From CCY15215 sp034932145 (GTDB taxonomy: Bacteria; Cyanobacteriota; Cyanobacteriia; Cyanobacteriales; Spirulinaceae), in the NCBI RefSeq assembly GCF_034932145.1, contig NZ_JAYGHV010000170.1, positions 1 through 12,100 on the forward strand: 12,100 nt of DNA, written 5' to 3'. Made by a program: the position numbers and the translations under genes. The notes under the pieces were generated by a model. The model made no database searches. It was given only the letters and a program-made list of their open reading frames with translations, and was not told the origin of the DNA. Of the stretch, positions 6,956 through 12,100 are shown in pieces. Numbering within the stretch: the stretch's first letter is position 1; every line of letters starts with the position of its first letter.

Positions 6956-8035
6956 ATGGCGCTCGTACCTATGCGGCTGCTCTTAGATCACGCGGCGGAA
7001 AACGGTTATGGAATCCCAGCTTATAACGTCAACAATATGGAGCAAATCCTCTCCATTATGCAGGCTGCTGAGGAATCCAACAGCCCCGTCATTCTTCAAG
7101 CCTCTCGCGGCGCTCGTTCTTATGCTGGGGAAAACTTCCTACGCCACTTAATCCAAGCGGCAGTAGAAACCTATCCTCATATTCCCATTGCCATGCACCA
7201 AGATCACGGCAATGCGCCTTCCACCTGCTACACGGCAATGCGCTACGGCTTTACCAGTGTCATGATGGATGGCTCTTTAGAAGCTGATGCTAAAACCCCC
7301 GCTAGTTTTGAGTACAATGTTAGCGTTACGGCTGAAGTCGTAAAAGTCGCTCACTCGATTGGAGTCAGCGTTGAAGGCGAACTCGGTTGCTTGGGTTCTC
7401 TCGAAACTGGAATGGGGGAAAAAGAAGACGGCCACGGTGCGGAAGGTGTACTGAGCAAAGAACAACTGCTCACAGACCCCGACGAAGCTGTTGAATTTGT
7501 AGAACGCACTCAAGTAGATGCTTTAGCTGTGGCGATCGGCACTAGCCACGGTGCTTACAAGTTTACCCGCAAGCCTACTGGTGAAATCCTCGCTATCAGC
7601 CGCATTGAAGAAATTCACAGCCGTTTGCCTAATACCCATTTGGTGATGCACGGTTCTTCTTCTGTTCCTGCTGACTTAATTGAGATTATCAATAAGTATG
7701 GTGGCACTATTCCTGAAACCTATGGGGTTCCTGTTGAGGAAATTCAAAAGGGAATTAAGAGCGGTGTTCGCAAGGTAAATATTGACACAGACAACCGTTT
7801 GGCAATCACTGCAGCCATTCGTAAGGCTGCTTATGAAGATACCAAGAATTTTGACCCTCGCCATTTCCTCAAGCCTTCTATTAAAATGATGAAGGATGTT
7901 TGTTTGGCTCGTTATCAAGCCTTTGGTACGGCTGGTCATGGGACTAAGATTAAGCAAGTTACGTTAGATGAATACGCTCGCAAGTATGCAAGCGGTGAAT
8001 TGGCTGCTAAGGTCAAAACGGCTGTTGCAGTGTAA
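6956..8035 (+). CDS. fba: Fructose-1,6-bisphosphate aldolase, class II (Calvin cycle subtype)
   Basis: This zinc-dependent aldolase joins dihydroxyacetone phosphate with glyceraldehyde-3-phosphate (and with erythrose-4-phosphate in the Calvin cycle) in the cytosol, serving carbon fixation, glycolysis and gluconeogenesis. At 359 residues it has the usual length of the cyanobacterial CbbA/FbaA form. Visible active-site elements are PAYNVNN (21-27), HQDHG with catalytic D83 and zinc ligand H84, VEGELG (139-144), AIGTSHG with zinc ligand H198, VMHGSSS with zinc ligand H232, and NIDTD (275-279). All are intact. The start is secure: a perfect AGGAGG at 6943-6948 ends 7 bases before ATG. A strong terminator follows at 8121. 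The gene has no GCGATCGC site over 1.08 kb, unlike its neighbours, and a slightly more GC-rich first half, as would suit a highly expressed gene under codon selection. Confidence 0.97.
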   Translation: MALVPMRLLLDHAAENGYGIPAYNVNNMEQILSIMQAAEESNSPVILQASRGARSYAGENFLRHLIQAAVETYPHIPIAMHQDHGNAPSTCYTAMRYGFTSVMMDGSLEADAKTPASFEYNVSVTAEVVKVAHSIGVSVEGELGCLGSLETGMGEKEDGHGAEGVLSKEQLLTDPDEAVEFVERTQVDALAVAIGTSHGAYKFTRKPTGEILAISRIEEIHSRLPNTHLVMHGSSSVPADLIEIINKYGGTIPETYGVPVEEIQKGIKSGVRKVNIDTDNRLAITAAIRKAAYEDTKNFDPRHFLKPSIKMMKDVCLARYQAFGTAGHGTKIKQVTLDEYARKYASGELAAKVKTAVAV

Positions 8036-8120
8036 TTGTCTAACAATTATTAGGTATCAGAAATATCAGTGAATCGTTGAATAGTTCGCCGATATAATTG
8101 ATGGCCGAAATGGTAAAATT

Positions 8121-8162
8121 TTCTCCTACTCTCTCAATTGAGGGAGTAGGGGAATATTTTTT
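8121..8162 (+). terminator. Rho-independent terminator after the aldolase gene
   Basis: Pairing is almost unbroken about a centre between 8137 and 8138. CCTACTC (8125-8131) pairs with GAGTAGG (8144-8150), the stem continues inwards through CTCAATTGAG, and outwards by wobble and AT pairs to 8121/8154. Six Ts (8157-8162) follow directly. It ends the aldolase transcript and separates it from the membrane-protein cluster. The remaining 8036-8266 interval shows no gene. Confidence 0.85.
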
Positions 8163-8266
8163 GGCAGGTGAAAAAAGTAAATTTTTGTAAAGAAATGAGA
8201 TAAATTTCCTAAATCGCTTTTCTTGTGAATGGGGACAATTAGCAATCTGGTGTCTGGAGTAAATTC

Positions 8267-8947
8267 ATGAACTATTTTGGGATTGTTATGGAATTTTTGC
8301 GCGATCGCATTAAGTTCCTACAAAATGTTCGTAATGGCAAGCATTTGGAGAAATATATTATTTCTTTTGTCTTATGTAGCGCTTTCTTTTTTGCCATCTA
8401 CGGCGGCATTATGGGGTCATTTAGCGGCGGTTTGCAAGCGATCGCCTCAGCGATCAAACTGCCTGCACTCTATCTCTTAACCCTTTTAATTTGCCTTCCT
8501 GCACTCTTCTTTTTTAACGTTGTTTCCGGATCGAAGCGGACATTTCTACACTATTTCTGTTTGCTATTAGCCTCCATGTCTGCTATTAGCGTGATGTTAT
8601 TCGGTTTTGCACCGATTGTTCTCTTTTTTCGCCTTTCTATCAACGATTATCTCTTTTTTACGCTTTTAAATATTGTTGTTTTAGCTGCTTCTAGTTTTAT
8701 TGGGGTGCAATTTTTTTACCGCAGTATGCACTTTATCAACGATCTACAAGGAAAACAGAAGATACGGAGTATTTCTGCGGTCAAAGGTTGGTTAGTTCTT
8801 TATGGATTTGTGGGTAGTCAATTAGGATGGACATTGAGACCTTTTTTTGGCGTACCTGGTGCAGAATTTGAATTTTTTCGTCCGGTTGAAAGCAACTTTT
8901 ATGCAGCACTTCTGCAAATATTTGGGAAAATTTTGGGCTTGTATTAA
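8267..8947 (+). CDS. Multi-pass membrane protein, first of a tandem paralog pair (function unknown)
   Basis: This 226-residue protein has a short charged N-terminus (FLRDRIKFLQNVRNGK) and then four to five hydrophobic segments, near 31-50, 61-85, 95-123, 130-150 and 174-192. Conserved blocks include the run SAIKLPALYL (61-70) with LTLLICLP following, GSKRTF (88-93), LFGFAP (111-116) and FVGSQLGWTLRPFFG (181-195). It belongs to a cyanobacterial family that I recall being auto-labelled 'actin-binding WH2 domain-containing protein'; nothing in the sequence supports actin binding. The alternation of helices with a conserved SQLGWxLRP loop recalls Yip1-like integral proteins, but I cannot establish that. 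The start is fixed by GGAG at 8256-8259, 7 bases before ATG. A paralog follows 44 bases downstream on the same strand, suggesting one transcript. Confidence 0.8.
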   Translation: MNYFGIVMEFLRDRIKFLQNVRNGKHLEKYIISFVLCSAFFFAIYGGIMGSFSGGLQAIASAIKLPALYLLTLLICLPALFFFNVVSGSKRTFLHYFCLLLASMSAISVMLFGFAPIVLFFRLSINDYLFFTLLNIVVLAASSFIGVQFFYRSMHFINDLQGKQKIRSISAVKGWLVLYGFVGSQLGWTLRPFFGVPGAEFEFFRPVESNFYAALLQIFGKILGLY

Positions 8948-8978
8948 GAATTAAATTAAGTCTCTATCTTTTAGATTT

Positions 8979-8986
8979 GGGGAAAG
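8979..8986 (+). promoter_or_regulatory. Ribosome binding site that fixes the start of the second paralog
   Basis: GGGGAAAG lies 5 bases before the ATG at 8992. A TTG at 8977 is in frame but overlaps this site and would add five residues absent from the first paralog. Starting at 8992 makes both paralogs begin MN-F and run exactly 226 residues. Confidence 0.7.
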
Positions 8987-8991
8987 AACAG

Positions 8992-9672
8992 ATGAATCAT
9001 TTTGCGGTTTTAATGGAGTTTCTGCGCGATCGCCTTCAATTCCTTGAAAATATTCGTGACGGCAAATATATCGAGAAATATATTCTTGCTTTTGCAGTTT
9101 GTAGTTCTCTTTTCTTGGGACTGTATGGCGGTATTTTAGGGTCTTTTAGTGGCTGGTTACAAGCAATTTCCTCAGCGATTAAACTTCCTGCACTATATTT
9201 ACTTACCTTGTTAATTTGTCTCCCTTCTTTATTTTTCTTTGATGTCGTTTGCGGGTCAAAACGGACATTTTGGCAATATTGTTGTCTCCTTCTTGCTTCT
9301 ATGTCTGTTGTTAGTATTATGTTATTTGGATTTGCCCCCATTAGTCTCTTTTTCCGTCTTTCTATGAACGACTACAATTTCTTTAAATTGTTAAATGTTG
9401 TCATTTTGATCGTCTCGAGTTTTGTGGGAGTTCAGTTTTTTTATCGCGGGATTCTCTTTATTAACGATATTGAAGGAGTTCAACGCAAACGCAGAGATAT
9501 TTCCGTGAAAGCATGGTTAGTTTTGTATGGGTTTGTGGGAAGTCAATTAGGTTGGACATTGCGACCGATCTTTGGTTCTCCAGGGAAGTCTTTCGAGATT
9601 TTTCGTAATCTTGAAAGTAATTTTTATGCCCATCTCGTTCATATTATCAGTCAGTTTTTTGGCATAAACTAA
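8992..9672 (+). CDS. Multi-pass membrane protein, second of a tandem paralog pair (function unknown)
   Basis: A 226-residue paralog of the preceding protein. A gap-free hand alignment gives about 155 of 226 identical positions (near 69%). The central membrane core (51-130) and the FVGSQLGWTLRP segment (181-192) are nearly invariant. The least conserved parts are the loop at 155-172, the last 25 residues and parts of the first helix. Both copies have intact frames and no internal stops, so both are probably functional, and divergence is concentrated where a changed partner or specificity would be expected. The 44-base gap to the upstream copy has no terminator. The gene downstream begins 45 bases after the stop, across a small hairpin. 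No function can be assigned; a homo- or hetero-oligomer of the two copies is a reasonable guess only. Confidence 0.8.
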   Translation: MNHFAVLMEFLRDRLQFLENIRDGKYIEKYILAFAVCSSLFLGLYGGILGSFSGWLQAISSAIKLPALYLLTLLICLPSLFFFDVVCGSKRTFWQYCCLLLASMSVVSIMLFGFAPISLFFRLSMNDYNFFKLLNVVILIVSSFVGVQFFYRGILFINDIEGVQRKRRDISVKAWLVLYGFVGSQLGWTLRPIFGSPGKSFEIFRNLESNFYAHLVHIISQFFGIN

Positions 9673-9678
9673 GAGTTG

Positions 9679-9697
9679 GGGTGGGTTCTGTCCACCC
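9679..9697 (+). other. Small intercistronic hairpin
   Basis: GGGTGG (9679-9684) pairs exactly with CCACCC (9692-9697), with G-T pairs possible on both sides, around a short loop. No T-run follows (the next bases are TGTAAAATTG), so it is more likely an RNA-stabilising or partly attenuating element between the second paralog and the next gene than a full terminator. Confidence 0.45.
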
Positions 9698-9717
9698 TGT
9701 AAAATTGTTCAGAAGTT

Positions 9718-10452
9718 ATGCTTTATTTTCTAGAAACAATGAAAGAATTTAATCAAGAATTTCACGAACTCAGCATTACATCCCAAGAATTAGAGGAAAT
9801 TATCCATATTGACGCGATCGCCAATATTGCCATTGACTTCTATCGGGGAGTTATGCAGAAAAAAGGGAAATATTTAGTTTCAACTTTATTGACAGAATTG
9901 GGATTGATGGCGATCGCGATCGTTCTCATCTTACCCACAACAGCAATCGTTTTACAAGCATCGGGAACGCGCGATCGCGATCTCGTTTTTCCTCTATTTA
10001 CAATCTCATTTTCTTTAATTGGGTTAATTTTATTGGCATTTAATCTCTATTGTTGGCAAAAAGCAAAACAACTTAAATCTTTAACTCATCTCCTCAGTGA
10101 AATCGAAAAATATAATCGCGTCGTTCATTCCGTTACCTTTGTCGATCGCCTCAATTCCCTCAAATCTTCAGATTCTCAACCGGAACAAAATCGTTTAGAA
10201 ACTTTTGAACTCCTGCAAACCATTCGTCATAGCTTAATTACCGCATTGAATGTCGAACAGTTGATGCGAGAACAAACCCAGTGGATCGCCAGTCGCTACG
10301 AACTCCTTGCAACCTTAGAAAGCGATCTTGATATTTTAATGGCATTTACAGCCAGACATGATGAGAATGATAACAGTCAACTATTCAACGAAGCACTGCA
10401 AATTGGCTTGAACGTTCATAAAGAAATCAAGAAATTTCAGCGCGATCGATAA
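9718..10452 (+). CDS. Membrane protein with two central helices and a helical C-terminal region (function unknown)
   Basis: I do not recognise this 244-residue protein. A mostly helical, acidic N-terminus (1-45, with ITSQELEEIIHID) leads to two strong membrane helices (about 57-81 and 90-112) joined by a short loop, SGTRDRD. The remainder (113-244) is polar and heptad-like (KAKQLKSLTHLLSEIEKYNRV and beyond), suggesting a coiled coil or helical bundle in the cytoplasm with both termini on the same side. There is no signal peptide, enzyme motif or metal-binding pattern. The start at 9718 follows AGAAG closely; Met-8 (ATG at 9739) is an alternative that would remove a hydrophobic heptapeptide. 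It is the third gene in a row encoding an uncharacterised membrane protein, 45 bases after the paralog pair, so co-transcription and a shared complex are plausible. It carries three HIP1 sites. Confidence 0.75.
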   Translation: MLYFLETMKEFNQEFHELSITSQELEEIIHIDAIANIAIDFYRGVMQKKGKYLVSTLLTELGLMAIAIVLILPTTAIVLQASGTRDRDLVFPLFTISFSLIGLILLAFNLYCWQKAKQLKSLTHLLSEIEKYNRVVHSVTFVDRLNSLKSSDSQPEQNRLETFELLQTIRHSLITALNVEQLMREQTQWIASRYELLATLESDLDILMAFTARHDENDNSQLFNEALQIGLNVHKEIKKFQRDR

Positions 10453-10493
10453 GGAGAAAGAGATATTAAGTTATTATTTTCCACTTCTGGCGA

Positions 10494-10513
10494 AGAAAAT
10501 ATTAATATTTTCT
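10494..10513. other. 20-bp perfect AT-rich palindrome
   Basis: AGAAAATATT is followed immediately by its reverse complement, AATATTTTCT. It lies 42 bases after the stop at 10452, in the 258-base gap before the response-regulator gene. It could be a weak terminator stem, with AAAATTTT beginning two bases later, or a dimeric-protein operator. A stem of almost only A-T pairs without a loop argues against efficient termination. The rest of 10453-10710 shows only a C/T-rich patch near 10642-10668 and no recognisable gene. Confidence 0.4.
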
Positions 10514-10710
10514 AAAATTTTCTCGCATTCCCCAGTCTGAGTAAATCCCTGTAAGCGCTTATATTTCGTCAATCTTCACATATTTTATCGATCTTCAGCC
10601 AACTAGGGAATATTATGATGAAGGCAGGGGCATTTACTATCCCTTTTTCCGTTCCCCGTTCCTTCCCCGGCCAATAACTGGTCAAACCAATTGTAACTCT
10701 AAAAAGGATT

Positions 10711-12100
10711 ATGGCGAGTGGCAAAGTTTTGATTCTCGATGACAACCATGCGACAAGAACGCAACTTCGGGAATTTTTACCAAAAGGGCAATACGAAATT
10801 AAAGAAGCAACTGATGGAGAAGGGGGTCTATCCCTCATTCAACAGGAACGCTCGAATATCCGTTTTATTATTTTAGACTCAGCCTTGCCAAAAGTGAATG
10901 GCTGGGACGTTTTAGAACAGCTTCAAGCAGATGCGGAACTGCAAAAAATCCCCCTAGTGATGATGACGGAGTTAAACGATTTTCCTATCTCGTCTCATCC
11001 GATGGTGGAATTTTTACAGAAACCCTTTGAGAGACAAGAATTGCGGACAGTTGTTAAAAATGCCGTTGGGAAGGCGATTTCTGTTTATCAGGATATACTG
11101 CGCGATCGCGAGGAAGAATCTCTTACTTCTCAAGGCGATCGCGAATCTGTTGAGGAAGAATCTCTTACTTCTCAAGGCGATCGCGAATCTGTTATCGAAC
11201 CTACTGTCGATCTGGATAATATTTTTGAAACTTTTGTTGAATCGGAACGCAACGATCCTGAATCTAGTCTATCTTACCCCGAAGACGAGGCGATCGCGCA
11301 GCCGCGATCGGAGGAACAAGAACTCGATTTTTCCTTTGATACAACAGGTACAGAGGATGCGATCGATCGAGATGAAATGACAGCTTTAGGATTAAATTTT
11401 CCCGCTTTGGATGCTGTTATTTTACCAGTAGAAGAACGTATAGATAATCAAGAAGATGGTGTTCAAGAACAGGATTTTTCTTTCGATACAACGGGTACAG
11501 ACGAAACAATTGATACAAGTGAATTAGATGCTTTGCAGCAAGAGGAAGAATCTCCGCAAAAACCAGATGAGAAAAATAATGTAGAAGTTTTAGATATAAG
11601 TTCACCTTCTTTAGAAAAACAAAATAAAAGGAGTGAATCTTTTGATTTTTACTCCGACTCTATATCGTCAATAATTGATGAAGAAAAAGCAGAGATAGAT
11701 GAATTTCCTTCTTTAGATATTGATTTATCAGCAGAAGACTTAACTCCAGAGATAGATGGATTTCCTTCTTTAGATATTGATTTAGCAACAGAAGATTTAA
11801 CTCCAGAGTTCGATGAATTTCCTTCTTTGGATATTAGCCTATCACCGGAAGACCTAACTCCAGAGATCGATGAATTCCCTTCTTTGGATATTAGCCTATC
11901 ACCGGAAGACCTAACTCCAGAGATCGATGAATTCCCTTCTTTGGATATTAGCCTATCATCGGAAGACCTAACTCCAGAGATCGATGAATTCCCTTCTTTG
12001 GATATTAGCCTATCATCGGAAGACCTAACATCAGAGATCGATGAATTCCCTTCTTTAGATATTAGCCTATCATCGGAAGATTTTGAAGAAGATAATTCAA
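10711..12100 (+). CDS. Response regulator: receiver domain with long acidic repetitive tail (3' end outside window)
   Basis: The frame is open from ATG 10711 to the last base (463 complete codons, no stop). Residues 1-125 are a CheY-like receiver: acidic pocket D10/D11 in VLILDDN, phospho-acceptor D56 in FIILDSALPKVNGWD, T86 in LVMMTE, and K104 in LQKPF. All key residues are present, so phosphorylation by a histidine kinase is likely. After about 130 the protein becomes strongly acidic and Ser/Asp/Glu-rich with no predicted fold. It carries a perfect 14-residue duplication, two DFSFDTTGT motifs and six-plus copies of a 19-residue FPSLDI repeat. No DNA-binding, GGDEF, kinase or PATAN output domain appears before the edge; an output domain could still lie beyond it. 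A short AAGGA precedes the start by 2 bases. The 258-base upstream gap suggests its own promoter. Confidence 0.9.
   Translation, partial: MASGKVLILDDNHATRTQLREFLPKGQYEIKEATDGEGGLSLIQQERSNIRFIILDSALPKVNGWDVLEQLQADAELQKIPLVMMTELNDFPISSHPMVEFLQKPFERQELRTVVKNAVGKAISVYQDILRDREEESLTSQGDRESVEEESLTSQGDRESVIEPTVDLDNIFETFVESERNDPESSLSYPEDEAIAQPRSEEQELDFSFDTTGTEDAIDRDEMTALGLNFPALDAVILPVEERIDNQEDGVQEQDFSFDTTGTDETIDTSELDALQQEEESPQKPDEKNNVEVLDISSPSLEKQNKRSESFDFYSDSISSIIDEEKAEIDEFPSLDIDLSAEDLTPEIDGFPSLDIDLATEDLTPEFDEFPSLDISLSPEDLTPEIDEFPSLDISLSPEDLTPEIDEFPSLDISLSSEDLTPEIDEFPSLDISLSSEDLTSEIDEFPSLDISLSSEDFEEDNS
11110..11193 (+). repeat. Perfect 42-bp tandem duplication, in frame, containing HIP1
   Basis: Positions 11110-11151 and 11152-11193 are identical over 42 bases and encode EEESLTSQGDRESV twice. 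Each copy contains GGCGATCGCG, and another HIP1 octamer lies at 11102-11109, immediately before the first copy. Complete identity at third-codon positions means the duplication is recent or kept uniform by recombination. Confidence 0.97.
11326..11535 (+). repeat. Pair of 21-residue motifs (DFSFDTTGT...AL) in the response-regulator tail
   Basis: Copies at 11326-11388 and 11473-11535 share DFSFDTTGT exactly and match at 14 of 21 residues by hand (I, D, E and the closing A-L recur). They are 147 bases apart. Synonymous differences (TCC/TCT, TTT/TTC) show that they are older than the 42-bp duplication. They may be short linear binding motifs. Confidence 0.8.
11692..12081 (+). repeat. 57-bp tandem array encoding a 19-residue FPSLDI repeat
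   Basis: Six 57-base units start at 11692, 11749, 11806, 11863, 11920 and 11977, and a seventh from 12034 decays after about 48 bases. Consensus: E-I-D-E-FPSLDISLS-x-E-D-L-T-P. Units 4 and 5 differ by one base (CCG/TCG), while units 1 and 2 differ from them by many synonymous changes, so the array has grown at its 3' side. Each unit is strongly acidic with regularly spaced hydrophobic residues. The window ends just after the array. Confidence 0.95.

Larger units (their letters stand above)
453..11297. repeat. Dispersed HIP1 octamers (GCGATCGC)
   Basis: I count 24 exact copies, for example at 453, 501, 1450, 2112, 3031, 3127, 3766, 4125, 4384, 4717, 5034, 5515, 6524, 6803, 8301, 8438, 9026, 9814, 9910, 9971, 11102, 11135, 11177 and 11290. 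The average is one per about 500 bases, far above chance. HIP1 over-representation is a known hallmark of many cyanobacterial genomes. None falls between 6811 and 8300, a gap that includes the aldolase gene. Confidence 0.92.

Noticed and set aside
8093..8098. Perfect TATAAT upstream of the aldolase terminator
   Set aside because: No -35 element at suitable spacing (TTGAAT is only 10 bases away), and a transcript from here would run straight into the terminator at 8121.
9036..9341. Minus-strand 101-codon frame inside the second membrane paralog
   Set aside because: Antisense shadow of a conserved hydrophobic core; the sense frame is supported by a paralog.
10569..10838. Minus-strand 89-codon frame across the start of the regulator
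   Set aside because: It overlaps the receiver domain antisense, shows no family pattern and has no ribosome site.
11027..11380. Plus-strand 117-codon frame inside the response-regulator gene
   Set aside because: It lies in another frame of the open regulator reading frame; its LLLLKAIANLL repeats are just the shifted reading of the 42-bp duplication.
11692..12081. Regular array considered as CRISPR
   Set aside because: Units are contiguous with no unique spacers and encode an in-frame protein repeat.

Overview
The window looks like chromosome of a cyanobacterium. GCGATCGC (the HIP1 octamer) occurs at least 24 times in 12.1 kb, base composition is moderately AT-rich, and the gene families are typical of the group: a Uma2/DUF820 nuclease, a plant-like class II aldolase of the Calvin cycle, a two-cluster ferredoxin, and a Ser/Thr kinase ending in an extracytoplasmic domain. 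No species can be named from this.

Positions 1-2998 are read leftwards. In transcription order they hold a 36-codon remnant that resembles the first residues of an MNT-type nucleotidyltransferase antitoxin and overlaps the next start by ATGA; a membrane-anchored Ser/Thr protein kinase; a polyprenol-phosphate-mannose-synthase-like family 2 glycosyltransferase; and a short zinc-ribbon ORF that resembles the N-terminus of a cyanobacterial rhomboid protease cut off before its membrane domain. Diverging from the kinase at 3090 is a large ABCG-type half-transporter with two N-terminal FHA (phosphothreonine-binding) domains. This pairing is the most suggestive functional unit in the window: the kinase is a natural candidate to phosphorylate or recruit the transporter, as PknF does with the two-FHA exporter Rv1747 in mycobacteria.

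Positions 5511-8266 are housekeeping or accessory. They hold a Uma2-family protein with a repeat-built charged C-terminal helix, a convergent ferredoxin with a shared hairpin terminator, and a well-expressed-looking fructose-bisphosphate aldolase gene (perfect AGGAGG, strong terminator, no HIP1 site).

Positions 8267-10452 hold two tandem paralogous membrane proteins of equal length (226 aa, about 69% identical by hand count) and a third, unrelated membrane protein with a coiled C-terminal region. All three are of unknown function and probably co-transcribed.

Positions 10711-12100 hold a reading frame that is still open at the window edge: an intact response-regulator receiver domain followed by at least 330 residues of acidic, repeat-rich, apparently disordered tail. 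The tail carries three separate repeat families: a perfect 42-bp duplication, a 21-residue motif pair, and a 57-bp/19-residue array. It has no recognisable output domain before the edge.
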